A DNA stretch of 64,000 nucleotides from Pyrenula massariospora (GCA_021030905.1 JAGFMI010000012.1:992001-1056000), one strand, 5' to 3'; shown: positions 10,677 to 25,843, numbered from the stretch's first letter. The notes: generated by a model from the letters alone, not told the origin. Numbers and translations: made by a program.

Positions 10677-11448
10677 TTATCTGCGCTTCCGTCGCTTAAT
10701 GGACTCTGAAAAGTAATCGCTCTCCTTTCTTAGCGCCTTTATTTCCTCTTCGTTTTTGATCCCTCTGTTGGCCATGTTCTTGAATAGATCACCAACAAAA
10801 GCCCCCCCTGACTCAAGGAGCGCCAGGAAATCAATTCTTTCCACAATTGACTCCTTCCGCTGACTGATTGTGCTCAAGACCGAACTTCTGATAGCATCGA
10901 CGTCGGGACCGTTCAGCTCCCAGAGCGCGGGGATAGCGGTAATGAAACCGTCAAAATTGCCGTTATATCGAACATCCCGTACCAGCTCTATGATCTTGGA
11001 TGCCGCTACGGATTGAAGATCGGTTGCTTGTCGCTTGTCTGCTGTGTTGTAGACCTCGATATGGTAGGTCCACGGTGACAAAGGAGGCGTGGCTTTTCTG
11101 AGGTTCTGCGTTCCGCAGTATTCTCCCGTGTAAAGCCAGTACAGGAGACACTCGACTGCATACTCACAATCTTCACCCAAATCAACTCGTCCAGTAGTGG
11201 CTTCTTTGAAATTTCCGGCCAGAACAGCTCTAAAATATTCGTTCTGTGGGCATAATATCGTTTTGTGTGTCTTGAACTCAACAGAACCGCATGTGACTGC
11301 ACAGTCGGAGTAGGCTCCCCCCTCAAGAAGTCTATGAAAGAAGGTTAATTCTGTATAAAAAACCTGACAAATTGGCTTGAGTTCACCTCAAATTTGTCTT
11401 TGCAAGCTTAGAGAAGCATAATTCATCCGCATAAAGGCCATTGTCCAT
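10677..11448 (-). CDS. BTB/POZ domain protein (BTB paralogue 3)
   Basis: The protein has 238 residues. Exons are 11387..11448 and 10677..11331. The 55-nt phase-2 intron has a GTGAAC donor and a CATAG acceptor. The BTB domain runs from about residue 21: LLEGGAYSDCAVTCG, then THKTILCPQNEYFRAVL and YAVECLLYWLYTGEY. The middle part (FITAIPALWELNGPD) matches BTB paralogue 4 (VAAIPALWAIGGPL), so these two form the closer pair. The C-terminus is a short helix ending in a basic cluster (KRRKRR) that could be a nuclear signal. The gene is complete and lies only about 220 bp from the left border of the AT-rich RIP block, apparently undamaged. No specific function is known. Confidence 0.83.
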
Positions 11449-11672
11449 GATCTCTTCAAAGCGCAGTATGGCTGTGAACTTCTGGTGGGTTGAAGTGGAG
11501 CCGAACGAGAACTTGCGAAGCCGAAAGTGGCTGCTAAAAAGTAAGCCTGCAGATCATCAATCCACACTAACCCTCTTCTACACTAGACAATAGGTAGAAT
11601 AGTAATGGACCATCCTGTAATGGATCGCTCGGGGGTCTATGAATATGAGTCGATGTTACGAATATACAGCTA

Positions 11673-11787
11673 TTATGGAAGGGTAAATAATTCTATTATT
11701 TAGATTTTATAATAGCTAACGAATAAACTGCGGCCTAAATTAATTAATATTAAATAAAAATAATTTAAACAAATAGTATAAATATAT
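11673..11787 (+). repeat. Left copy of 115-bp direct repeat bounding the RIP block
   Basis: It aligns without gaps to 26264-26378 (offset 14,591). Nearly all differences are C/T or G/A transitions. In the left copy the outer (5') edge keeps G residues and the inner part is converted to A/T; the right copy shows the opposite. The shared core reads AGATTTTATAATAGCTAACG. Confidence 0.8.
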
Positions 11788-14700
11788 CTTTTTTTATTTA
11801 AATTAATATATTATTTTTAATTAAATTTAATACAATTAATCTGATAACTTAATAATAATTTTTAAATATTTTTTTTTTATTTTAATTTTTTTTTACAACT
11901 TATTTTACGTCAATAAGATATATATTAACATAAATTAAGAAAAACTGCTATTTTTTATTGAAGAGTATTTTTTAAATATATTAAAAAAAATTATAAAAAT
12001 TAAATAAAAATAAAGATTTGTTAAATTAATATTAATTTTTTTTCAATTTTTTTTATTATAGTTTTTTATTTATTTTTTATTTTAATTATAATTGAAAGTT
12101 TCTGTATCAAATTAAAAAATAAAATATATAAAAATTTTTTTTAAATATTTATTCGAAGCAGAAAAAATTAAAAAATATTTTAAAAAATTAATTAAAATCC
12201 GCGTCGACTAATTATTAAAAAAAATTATAAAAAAATATAAATATTTTAAATTGAAAGAAATTATAATATTTTAAATAAATTAGAACCGCAATATTGACAT
12301 TTATTTTAAATATTTTTTATTTTATATTATTTAAATAACTAGGATTTTAAAGGTTAATAATAATATAATTTTTTTCGCTTTTTTTTAATTTCTATTAATA
12401 GTTTTTTAAATTAATATATATTATATAAATAAAAATAAAATTAGTATTATAGCTGCTATATTAATTTAAATATTAATAAAATATAATTTCTTTCGATTTA
12501 AAATATTTATTTTTAATTATTTATAATTATAGAAGTACTGTAAAAATTATTATTATATAGTATTTTTTAACTATAAATATTAAAATGCTGCTAATTTTAT
12601 AAAACTTTAAATTAAATATATATAATTTCTTTTGATTTTTAATAATTATTTATAATTTATAGAGTCGAAAAAGGTTTTATTGTATTAATAATTTTAAAAA
12701 AATAAGAATAAAATACCGAAATTAAATAATATTAAAAGTTTTTTAAATATTTTAAATAAATTTAGACCGAAAGCTAAGTCTATATTTATTTATATAATTT
12801 TTTATAAATTTTTTCAATTCAGGCTGATGTTTTCAGAAAAATTTAATATTAAAAAAAAAAGGATGGTATAATAGAGTTCCGAAAATTTTTAATTTATATT
12901 AATATTTTTTAATAGAGTTGAAAAAATTAAATAATTTAAAAATTAGTAAAATTTAAATTATTTTAATAAATATTATTTAATTATTTTTAAATTTCGACAT
13001 TTTTTTATAATTTATAGTTTTAAAAATTAAAAAAGAAGTTTTTGCGCGGAAGAAAAACTGAAAATTAATATAATAAATATATTTTTAATTTCTTTTATTT
13101 TTTTTCAATTTTTTATAATTTGTAAAATAATTTGGTTAAGAGGATCGATATTATTATTAAAAATTATATTTTTATTAAAAAGTATAGTCCGGCTATAAGT
13201 ATATTAATTTTTTTTAATTTATTATAATTAATAATTTATAGTTGAAAAAAATTTCTACTTTAAAAATTAAGCTATTTTTTAAATTAAAATTAATTATAAA
13301 AAAATAAATTATTAAGGCAGCTGGGATATTTTTTAAAATAAAAAAATTTTAATAATTTCCAATTTTTTTTTAATAATAATATTTATAAAAATTTAATTTT
13401 TATTAAAAAAGATATTTTTTAGCCTGCTGTTTTAATAAATTATAATTTTATAAATAATTAATATAATAATCTATTTTTTTTTTGAATAGTTTTAATTTTT
13501 TTCAATTTTTTAGATAGAATTAAAGATAGATGGTTTCTTTTCTTTTCAATATTTTATAATATTTATATTAAAATTAATTAGGGGCGAAGTCTTTAATTAT
13601 TAAAAAATAAAATTTATTTATAATTTTTTATAATTATTAATTTTTTGGGGAGTTTTAATAAGTGTCTAAATAATAATATATTTTATTTTTTTTTCTAATT
13701 TTTTACAATTTTAGTATATTTAAATAAAATTTTATTTTTTTTAAAATTATTTATTTTTTTTTGATAAATTTTAATACCTTAAATATAATAATTTTATAAA
13801 GAAAAAATATAAATGTATTTATATATTATAGTTTTTTATAATTTTATTTTATTATAATATAATTATAAGCTGTATTTATCTATTTATTATTTTTTTAATA
13901 AAAATATTATTTATAACTCTTTCTTTCAAAATAGTATTTATTTTTTATAATTTTTTTTAAAAATATTCGATTTTTAAGGTATAATAATTTATTATAATTT
14001 TTTAATAAATTTTTTAATAGATTTTTTTCTATTATTATTTTTTAATAACTTTTTTACTTATTTTTCTCTTTATATTTCTAATTTTTTGGATTTTTTTTTA
14101 ATTTAATTTAATTATATATCAATATTTACTATTTTATTTTAAAATATATTAAAAAGACGATTTATTATAAAAATTAATTTTTTTTTTATATTATTTCGCG
14201 AAGAATTAATTATATATAATTTTTTTTATTTATTTTTTTTTTACCGAATCTATACAATTTTTTATATATTTAATTTTTTTTATTTTTTATTCTTTTTTTA
14301 ATAAAAATTATTAATTTTTTATAAGTTGGTGGAGATTTCTGTTTTTTATTAATAATTTTTATAATTTTTTATAAAAAAGATTCGATTTTAATTTTCTATT
14401 TTTATAAATATATTTAAATTTTCAGTAAATTTTAAAACCTTTTAAATAAAATAATATGAATATTTATCGATAATAATTATTAGCTATTTATAAAATATTA
14501 TAATTTATTATTTTTAAAATCTTTCAATTAATAGAAATTAAAAAATAATATTTTAATAACTTTATATAGTTCAAATTAATAATTTTTAAATTTTTATTTT
14601 ATTTTATTTCGAATTAAAATATAATTTTTTTTTAAAAGCTAATAATATTATTATTAATTTTTATTTATTTTTTATAAATTTTTTTAGCCTTTTCTGCTTA

Positions 14701-16942
14701 TATAATTAAAAATTTATTAATTTTTATTTAAATATATTAAAATTTTATAATTTAATTTATTTAATTACGATTTGTATCAATTATTTTTAAAAAATATAAT
14801 AAATTATTATTAAAAAGTATTAACAGATTTTAATTAAATAATAAATAATATAAATTTTAACAGATTATTAAATAAATACAAATTTTTATAATAAATAATA
14901 ATTTAATTAAATATTAGTCTTAAAAAATTATAGATTTATTAATAAAATATTTTATAAAAATTTATTTAAATAATTTATTAAAGTTTTTTATCTTATTATT
15001 TATCCTTAAATAGTAAAATATCATAAATTAATAAATAGTTATAAGAATTTTTATATAAATTTATATTATATTTCCGGCTAAATTACTATTGTTATTATTT
15101 AATAATTTTTAAAAAAATCTATAAATTATTATAATATAATTATATAATATTTATATAATAATTTTAATCTTTATATTAAATAGAGCTATATTTATTAATT
15201 AATTTATAAAATATTCAATTACCGTAAAAATCTATTTATTTTTAAAAAATATTATAAACAATATTCTGATTAGATCAATTGTTTATTAATTAAAAATTTA
15301 TAATTTTTTAAAAATAAATAAATAAAAATATTTTTATTTCTGGCTAGAGCAAGCGCGCTAAATATATTAATGTTTTTTATATATAATAATATAATATTAA
15401 ATATTTTTTTTAATATTATATTATTATTTTTAATTTATCATAATTTTAAAAAATTTTAAAAATTTTAAATACCTGTAATCTCAATACTAATAATTAAAAT
15501 TATTAATTTTAATAATTTACGAAATATACAGAGTAATTTAATTTTTTAATATTTTTTAATATAATATATTATTTTGTAATATAAATTTATCCAAAAATCA
15601 AAAAATATTATTTTTAATATTTTTAAAAAATTTTATACTGTTTTATAAGTAATTAGTTATAATTTTTATTTATTTATTTTTATTAATATTTTTAATTAAA
15701 ACTATTTATTTTAAAGGTATAAAATTAAATTATTAATTAATAATATTTAATATAATTATTTTTAATTTTTTTCAATATTTAATATCAAAATTATATTTAT
15801 TAAATTTTTTAATTTAATAAATAAGTTGTTTAAATAAGTTCTTTATTATTTATAAATATTTAAAATTTTTATAATTAGTAAAAATTGTAGTTAAATATTT
15901 ATTATTAATATTAATTTTTTAAAGTTATAAAATATATTTAATTATTAAGAGTTTCTTTTTATATATTAAATAATTAATTTTTATAAGTGACAGTTTCTTT
16001 TTATTAAAAATTATTAAATATATACAATTTTTTTCGATATTGATTTACAATAAAATATATTTAAAAATATATTTATTTATATCTATTTTAATAATAAAAA
16101 GATAATCTATATTAGATTATAAAAAAATAAAATAATTTATAAAATATTACTTAAAGATTATAAAAGCTGCTTTATATTATATAATTTATATTATAAAGTG
16201 AAATTTCCGTTTTCGATTTTTTATATTTTTTTTATTAAATAAATTAAAAAAAAGAACGGCGATTTTTGTAAATTTTTAAATAAAATATTTATAATAAGAG
16301 GCTAAGTTAAAAAATTAGTAAATTTTATAAATATTTATAAATATAGACTATTAATTAATAATTTTTATTTTAAATTTTATTAATTCAATATGACTGTTTT
16401 CGATTTAATATTTATAAAATTTAAAAATAAATACAGTAAATTTATATTTATTAAATTTTATATAAAAATTTACTTTTTTAAAAATTTTCAATATTTTATA
16501 AATATATTTATAATATTTTTTTTCTATTTATAAAAATATAACAATATTATTAAAATAAATAATAATAAAAATATTGAAAAATTTTTGTAAAGTATTATTT
16601 ATTAATATTTAAAATATTATAAATATATTTAATAGTTTAAAAAATATAATAAAAAATTTAAATTTATTTTATTTTATATTAAAGATAGTTTTTTCAATAT
16701 TTTTTAATTTAATTTAAATTTAATAGTATTTTTATATAAAATTAATTTTTAAAAATTATTAAAAGTTACTAATTCGGTTTAAATATTTTAAAATTTATAA
16801 TGAAAAATATTTATTTTTTTAAATAATTATATTTAAAGCTTAATAATTAATATATATTCTCTATTTATTTTTTAATTTTTTAATAAAAAAAATTAAAAAG
16901 CTTTAAAAACTGTTTAATTATTTAATCAATTTCTGTTTTAAA

Positions 16943-17123
16943 TGTGGCGCCGCGCCCCATACAGCCTTGGCGGTCTTGGCGTCACGTGACGCGCGATGTG
17001 CACCCTCGAGGTTTTCGTTTATACGTATATATATAGAGTAATTTTTTAATTTAATATAGTTACATTTAGGCCAGAAACTGTTTATATAGCTTAATATATT
17101 TATTCTAAACCTTAATTGTTACA
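16943..17123 (+). repeat. 5' LTR of the fossil chromovirus
   Basis: It is 181 bp, begins TGTGGCGCC and ends GTTACA. It aligns gap-free with 23069-23249 (offset 6,126), with transitions only. The first 70 bp remain strikingly GC-rich. Confidence 0.87.
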
Positions 17124-20100
17124 TTACACTAAGTTTGCTACCTATTAGCCTTTATAGATAATATAACAGCGACTAATATTGAGCCGATATTGACTTTAAG
17201 TCTAATTTATTAATTGCGTTTAAAACTACATATTATTAAATTAACATTTTTTATTTTTTCACTTATATTAATCCTCAGAGTTAATTATAACCTTTAAATC
17301 TTTAAATAGCAGATTAAACAATTCTGTTAATATAATAGTGCCGTTTAAACTACTTTAAAGGAAAAAAAATATATTAATAAAACTCCAGTTTAAATTTAAC
17401 CGCTTTTAAAAAAAAAGCATTTATTTCGAAGCGGTAAAAATATTAAAAAAAAGATAAAATCTGCAATATTCTTTATAAAAATTAATAACTAAAGACTTTA
17501 TATACTATATAGCAATTTTTTACAATGCTAAGTTGCAGCTTTCGATATTTAAATTTATTAAAAGTATTAAACTGTCTAAAAATGGACGGTTAACATTAAT
17601 ATAATAAAAAAGTTTTTTTTTAACGCATCAAAAGACATCTTAAAAAAGCTGTAAAAATACTTCTAGTAAAAAAAATATTTAATTTAATTTCTAAATAACT
17701 TTATACTATACATTAAAACTATAAATATTACTTTTTATAAAATTTAGTAGGACTACATTAAAAAAATAAATAAATTTAAAAAAAAAATCGCCGAACTTAA
17801 ACAGACATTGTAAAAAGTATTTAACTAAAATTTTAAAACAACTACTTTAATTATATTAAATGTACTGACTAATAGAGCGTTAAACTTTATTATTATTAGT
17901 AAACAGCAAGCCGCTAAAAATAAAGGTAAAAAAAAAATAAATAAAATAACTGCTCCTATATTGACCATTAAAAATAATAATTTAAATAATCCTTTTAATT
18001 TATTTGACAATATTGAAAAGTTAATTTAGTATAATTAAATTTTAAAACTGCGACTTACCCTACAGTAAAAGTTTACAGTTAAAATTTATACTTAAATAGT
18101 TAATTTAATTTTTAATAAGGGCATCTGTTCCGCAAAGATATTAAATCCTTTTAAATTAAATAATAAAAAAGATTTTACTTATTCAGACTGAAGCTTCACT
18201 ATAAATTAAAAGTTAATAGTTAATACTAATTAGTATTTTACCGATTTTAAAAGGATGGCGTATATTACTATTTAAATTATAAATTTAACAATAAATAATA
18301 TACATCTTTATCTTGAAGCAAAATAAAAAAAAGGAAAGGTTGTTATATTAATTAAATTAATAAACTTTATTTACAGTATATTTAAAAATCTTTATAAAAA
18401 ACAGAACGCCAAAACTTAATATAAAAATTTAAAAATAAAATATTTTACAGATTTTAATTCTTTCTATATAAAATTTATATAATTAATTAATAAAGGCAAG
18501 GTCCGCAAAAGCAAATGAAAAAAAAATATAATAAAGAAGCTATATAATAATTTGCGGATTTAAACTACAACATATATTAAAAATAAAGATATTTCTTTTA
18601 AAAATTTTTATAATATAATTGGTGCTTTTGTACAGCAGTTAAAATATATTAAATAAAATAAAAAGAGTAAGGTCGCAGTCCGGATAAAAAAGTTAATTAA
18701 TATAATAAAACTAAAAATAAAAATATACTACTTAGTAAATACAATTTTTTTAATAAAGCTGTTAACTGCGGCTATTCTTATTTTAAAAATTAAAATTTTA
18801 AATACTTCGAATATTATCTGTTATAATTATAACAAAAAAGAATATATAATTTATAATTACATTAAGTTGAAGAAGACAACTCAAATTAAATAAATAAAAA
18901 CTTTTAATTAGAATGAAGAAGAGAACGATTTAAAAAATAAATAATTTTAAACGAAGTTATTATTTTAAGATTAAAAAAAATAAAAACGCAAATAGATAGT
19001 TGTATTTTTTATTAATAAAATTAATAGGGAGAGCTGCATTAACAATTAGAAATAAAATTACTTTTAAAAGAATAAAATTATATATTAAGATGTTATTAAA
19101 TATAAAAGTTAATAAATAGGTTTTTATATATTATAAATAAAAAATAAAATTAAAAAGGCAACTACAGATTACACTTTATAAATTAATTTAAAAAAATATT
19201 AATATTAAAATACAACGATTAAATTATTGGTTAATTTTTCTACGCCTTTTAGACCAACATAATATTGAATTTAAAATATATTTTTATTTAGTTTATTTTC
19301 TGCGATATAGAAAGATATAATATATTATTAAAATATATTTAATTTGTTAAGAATTACGCCCTTTTTAACTATAAAAAATATTAAATAATATAAAAAAATA
19401 ACTCTGCATACAACGTTAAACAGTATGTAGTAATATTCTATTAAGAATAAAATATATTTCACTTAATAAAAACAGTTCATTAAAAAGATATTAATTAATA
19501 AAATTAACTATTAAAGTAGGTAAATAGACTAATTAATTTAATTAAAATATTATATCGATCCGAATTTAAAGTTAAGGCTTCTAATTATTTACTAAAAGAT
19601 AAAATATGGATAAAGGATATCCAAAAAAGTTTATAAAAAATAAAGAAGAAATTAATTTAAAATTTAAAAAATTTAAAGTCTAACAGATTAAAAAAGCTAT
19701 TAAAAAAATATTAAGTTAAGAACTTACTGTAAGTAAATATTTATATAATTAATAAACCGATTTATTTACTTAACGTAAAAATAAATACAGTAATTAAAGC
19801 TATAAGTATTTATAAAATTAATAAATTTATTAAAAATCGCTGCGCAGAAAGCGGTTTAAAAATTAATAATAATAAACTACAATATATAATAAAAGATAAG
19901 CTTTCTATATTTATTAAAAATTATTAAAATATATTTTTTAAAGTGACCTTAGACGAACTACCTTCATTAAAAAAAAAGTAAACTATTAAATTGAGCTTAC
20001 CGAGAACAATAAGTTAACTCTTAACTCTTTATATAATATATCGTTAAAGCATTTAAAGCTTATAAAGATGTACTTTTAAGAAAATATAAAAAAAAAATTC

Positions 20101-23068
20101 TTTATATTTAGTGGCAGCCCCTTTGCTTTACCTATATTATTTATAAAAAAGTTTAAAGAGGGATAAAGATTTTATATAGATTATTAATACTTTAATATTT
20201 TTATTAAAAAGAATTAATATCTATTACCACTTATCAGCAAAATTTTAGTTCAGTTATAATAAATATAAATTTTTATAAAGTTAAATATACGGCAGACCTT
20301 TTATTAAATTTAAATAATTTTTAAAATAAAAGACCTTACAACATTTTATATACAGTTTAATTTATATAAATATTGAGTTTTATTCTTTAGCCTGTATAAT
20401 AACCCTGTTTTTTTTTAGTAATTTATAAATAAGGCATTGTTTAACTACCTAAATAATTTTTATACAGTTTATATAGATAATATTTTAATTTTTTCTGAAG
20501 ACCCTCTTAAACATAAAATATATATAAAGAAGATATTTTAATAATTAAAAAAGATAAAATTATAAACAGATATTTAAAAGAGCGAGTTCTATATATAGAA
20601 AATTAAATTTTTAAACTTTATTATAAATACTGAAGGACTACAGATAAATTTTAAAAAAATATTTATTATTTAAAATTAATTAAAACCTTGTTCGGTAAAA
20701 GCTATACAGTTTTTTTTAAATTTTATTAATTTTTATTATATATTTTTATCTGAAGTGGAACATGTTATATATTTTTTATAAAAATTTACAATTAAAAAAT
20801 ATTGATATTGTTTTAAAGATAAAAAATAATAAACCTTTAACCGCGTTAAGGAGTTTATAATATTTAACTAAATGCTTATACACTTTTTTCTTTATTAATA
20901 AATATATATAAAGATTAATGCCAGTAACAGTGTAGCGGTAAAAACTTTATATTAATTATAAAATAACGAAAATTAAAAATCGATAATTTTCTTTTTTAAA
21001 ATATTACAATCCATAAAAATATATTATAAAATTTACAATAAAAAGATATTTATTATAATTTTAAATTTAAAAAAATAATGTTTACTATTAATTGGTTTAT
21101 AAAAAATTTTTTTTATTTTAATAAATTACTGCACACTAAAATTTTTTATAGTTAAATATTTATTTAACTCTTAATAGGTATACTGATAGAAATTTATAAA
21201 AAAATTATTAATTCTTTATCTCCTATCGGTTTAAAACTAAAAATATTATTATTAATGTCCTTTTGTATAAAGTAAAAAAATTAAAAACTTAAAAGGCTAA
21301 AAATATTATTATATAAATTAATATTTTAATTAAATTGATAATAATTATAAGCCTAAAATCTGTTAACAGAAAACCCTTATTTAAACTAATTAATTAAATT
21401 TTTAAAATTAATTATAAAGATTTCGCTGTGCAGCTGTACCGCCAATTAATTAAAAAAAAAAAAAAAATAAAATCTCACAAAAAGGTTTCTGTTAAAGTAT
21501 GATAAATTATAAATGCTGAATAAAATAAATCTTTAAATTTAATTAATTTAATATATATATGTAAGCCCCACTGTGGCATATTTAAAATAAAAAAAATATA
21601 AAAGCTAATCACAAAATAATATTATCAATATAATTTAGCGGCAGATATAAAGCAGTTTATCTAAAACTGCTTATTTTATTAACGGAGAAGAATCTTTAAA
21701 AATAAAATTTTAAAACTTTTATACTTTTTGCCGATTCCAAAGCGCTGTTGACAGTATATTTTAATAAAGTTTAAAAGCTTTCCTAAAAATAAGTAAGGCT
21801 TTAATAATATATTAATAGTAATAGACTATTTAAACAAAAAAATTTTTATTTTACTTTACCTAAAAACAGTTACCGCAAATAAAACTGTTTAATTATACTA
21901 TATATATATTTAGTATATATACAGCATTTTTAAAATTATTATTTTAAATTAAGAATTTTAATTTATTTTATTCTTTATAAACAAACTGTGCCTATTTATA
22001 AAAATTAAATAAAAATTTAATATAGCCGACTACCCACAGACTGACGATAATTTTAAAATTTTAATATAATATATTAATTAGCGCTTACGGCCCTTCGTAA
22101 ATTATTTTTAAAATGATTAATTAAAATTTTTATCAGCTATTAATTTCGCCCAGATAACTTTAAAGTATAATTTAATAGAATATTTACTATTTAAATTAAA
22201 GTTTGGCTATTCCGCAAGATAATATTTTAATTAAAAAAAATAAACAAAAAAATCGCCTACCGCTAAAGAGCAATTTATTTATATTAAAATTTAATAATTT
22301 GTTAAATGAGCCCATGATGCTGTTAAATAAATTTAAAAAAAATTTAGATATCGCTTAAAAGCATTAGGTTAAATAGACCAATAAGTATCGGCAAAAATCC
22401 AATTTTAAGGTTAAAGACTTAATTTATATTAAACAAAAAAATTAAAGCTCGGAACGGCCAAATGATAAGTTTAATTAATAAAATTATAAATTTTACTTTA
22501 TTATTAAAATAAAGAACTACTTTTATAAAGTACAGTTACCGAAATATATAAAAATGCATTTAGTATTTTATATAGATAAACTGAGAAAGGCTGTTAACAA
22601 TTTTCTTTTTAAATAAATCTAAGAATTAGAGGTACCTATAAAGATCAATGGAGAATTAAAATAAATAATTAAAGAGATTTTAAATAATTATATATTAAAG
22701 GAAACGCTGCAATATTGTATTTAATAAATAAATTTTAATTTAAATAAAAACTACTATTCAGCAGAGAACTTTATAGGTTTGTTTTATTTAATTAAAACTT
22801 TTTATAAATATTATTCAGAAGCCGCCGAACCGCCTAAAAAATTAAAAAAATAATTAAAAATTTATATAAAAAGGAAAAAAATAGTTGTCACCGTAGAAAA
22901 TAATGTAATAGTTAAAATTAAAATAAAGTTAAAAAAGTATAGGGGATAAATTAAACTGTTATTTTTTTTATATATTTTAACGGAGAACGCTTCTTAAGGA
23001 TTCTTCTTTTTTATTTATAGTATTAACTTATAATTGAATTGCTTTAAATTTATTTTAAAAGGGGATGA

Positions 23069-23249
23069 TATAGCGCTACATTTTATATAATTTTAATAAT
23101 TTTAACATTACGTGATGTGCGGTATGTATTCTTAAAGTTTTTATTTACGCGTATATATATAAAGTAACCTTTCAATTTAGTATAGCTATACCTAAGCCAG
23201 AAACTGCTTGTATAGCCTAATACATTCATTTTAAACCTTGATCGTTACA
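23069..23249 (+). repeat. 3' LTR of the fossil chromovirus
   Basis: It is 181 bp and gap-free against the 5' LTR. Its outer third is AT-converted where the 5' copy is GC-rich, while its inner two thirds are a little less converted than the 5' copy. It is followed by the TTAAA target duplication. Confidence 0.87.
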
Positions 23250-25843
23250 TTAAAAGCTTTACAATTTAATTTAATTATTTTTATAAATATATAAAAAATA
23301 ACGGATAAATATTTTTATTAATAAAAAAATATATTATTTATATTAATTATATAATCGACAGTTTTTACTAAAGAAAAATTTTTAAATAGATTTTTTTTAA
23401 AATATTTTTTAAAAATTTTTAAAATTTTTTGAAGTAAATTGAAAATTTTTATAAAAAAATAATAATGTTTTTTTAATTTAAAATTTTTAATAGTATTTGA
23501 TTCTTTTTAAATAATTTTAAAAAAATATTTTAATAAATAATTTTTATATCGTTCAAAGAATCGCGGAGTTTATTTAAAATTAAATTTTTAAATATTATAA
23601 ATATTATAAAGATTTAAATTAGTTTATATAATATTATATAAAATTAAAAAAATCAAAAAATATATTTTTTACTTATTGGTTACAGTTACTTTATTTTAAA
23701 TTTAATTAATAATGAAATTGGCTCTTTGTAATTAATTAAAATTAAAAATAAAATTATATTTAGATAGATTTATAATATTAGTTTATAAAAAAATTAAATA
23801 TATTTCGATTCGCAATTTAAACTATTTTTTTTTTAAAAATTATTAAAAAAAAATTATTAGCGAGTCTTACAGTGCTGTTTTAATTCTTTTTAATAAATTT
23901 ATATTTTAAAAATATATTAAATTAAATAGAAATACTATTATAATTAAATTAATAATTTAAAAAATATTAATAATTAGCACCGGAATCCAGAAAAATTTAA
24001 ATTTTAATAAATTTTTTATAAATTCTAATATATTTTTTGAAAAGGTATAATTTTATATTATTTTAATATATTATAAAAAGAACTTAATTTATAATTTTAT
24101 ATTAATAAAAACTATTAACGGCTTATATAGTATTAATTTAATTTTAAAATTATATTAAAAATTTCGAATCGAAAGCTACCTATTTTAATATAATTATTTT
24201 TAAATTTTTCTGCGAAATTTTTTATTTAGAAAAAAATTTAAAATACAAATATAAATAGAATTTTAAATAAAATTAAAAATATAAATATATTCAATTTTTT
24301 TTGAATTAATTTAATTAATTTAAATTTATTTTAATTTTAATCCATTTTATAGAATATTAATTTTTTTAATATTTTATTTCTTTATATTTATAGTAGGTAT
24401 TTATTTTTTAATATTTTTTATTTTAAATTAAAATTCCTTTTTAAGGTATATTAATTTTTTTTATTTTTAATTAATTTACTACAATTTTACGCCGAGAATA
24501 AATTAAATTTTTTTATAATATATACGCGTTTTTGTAATTTATTTTAATTTATACAGTTTTTTCAATATTTTTTTCGAAAATTTTATAATTTATTATAAAT
24601 TTAATTTCAATGAGCTACCTTATTTAATAATTAATATAAAATAAAATTATTATTAATAAAATTTTTTTTTAATTTTATATAAATATATTTATTAAGTCCT
24701 AAAAAAAAATATTTTTTAATTTAATTATTAAAAGAAATCGGAGAAAATTGATAAAAAAAATGTATAATTTATATAATATAATTTTATATAATATTTATTT
24801 TAATTAATAATTATATATAGTTAATCTATTTTTTATATTATTTTATATTTTTATTTATATTATAATAGTATTTACAAATTCAGGTTAAAAAAATTTTAAA
24901 AATTTTTAATTTATATTTTATAAAATTTTTTTTTAATTATTCTCAATAAATAGTATATAGTTTATAAATTATTTTAATAAAATACAATACAGCGAGGTGG
25001 ATTTTTTTTATTTATTTTAAAAAATTTAATAAATATTTTAATAATTAATATAATTTATAATATTTTATATATAATCAGTATATTTATTATCGATTTAAAT
25101 ATTATTATAAATTTTTAATTTTTTAATTCAGGGTCCCGATAGATGTAATTTAAAAATTTTAAAAAAAATTATAAATAATTAAAAGGTTTAAAAAATAATT
25201 AAAAAATTTACTATATTTATTAATAAATATTTTAATTTAAAAGTTATTGAAGGTTATTGAAAAGATTTATAAATAATAAATAAATTTAAAAAAATTATTT
25301 ATAAATTTAATATTATATTTAAAAAAATATTTAATTTTTATTTAAAAATATATTATAATCCTTTTTAGTTATATTATTAAAAGAAATTATAAAAAAATAT
25401 AATAAATAATAAAGTAAATAGAGATAAATCAATAATTAAAAATTTAATAAAATAATTTATTATAATTTTTTGTAATTATTTTCAATTTCTTTTAAATTTC
25501 TTTAAAATTTCTTTTTTCTTTATATTTATATTTTTTTTATTTTTTTTTATCCTTATTCTGTTCAATATTTTTATTTTTTATAAAAATTTATAAAATATTG
25601 AAAATTTTTATATCCGTATTAAATTAATTTTATAAAAAAATAAAATATTATAAAAAAATTATATAAAAATAATATTTTTTTAAATATAATTTTAATAATA
25701 CCTCTATTTTTTATTATATTTTTAAATATAATTAATACTATAAAAATTTAAATTTAAATAGATTCAGTAAAGTTATTATATTTTAATAATTTTTAATTTT
25801 TTTTAATTTAAACTATAGAGCGGACTAAGCTTTATAGAATTTA

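Larger units (their letters stand above)
16943..23249 (+). mobile_element. Fossil Ty3/Gypsy chromovirus with LTRs and 5-bp target duplication
   Basis: This 6.3 kb element has 181-bp LTRs at both ends and is flanked by TTAAA on each side (16938-16942 and 23250-23254). Part order on the + strand is as follows: a zinc-knuckle-like stretch near 18.8 kb, a reverse transcriptase palm-like stretch at about 20.46-20.50 kb, an integrase core region at about 21.4-22.3 kb, and a chromodomain-like stretch at about 22.6-22.75 kb. This is the pol order of Ty3/Gypsy chromoviruses. The element is thoroughly broken by RIP, with breaks too numerous to count and no usable frame left. LTR identity is about two thirds, but RIP inflates divergence, so age cannot be dated from it. 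It sits inside DNA that is itself RIP-mutated. Confidence 0.85.

Noticed and set aside
17825-18010. 61-codon minus-strand hydrophobic frame in the AT-rich block
   Set aside because: It lies inside the fossil chromovirus; AT-rich DNA gives hydrophobic chance frames.
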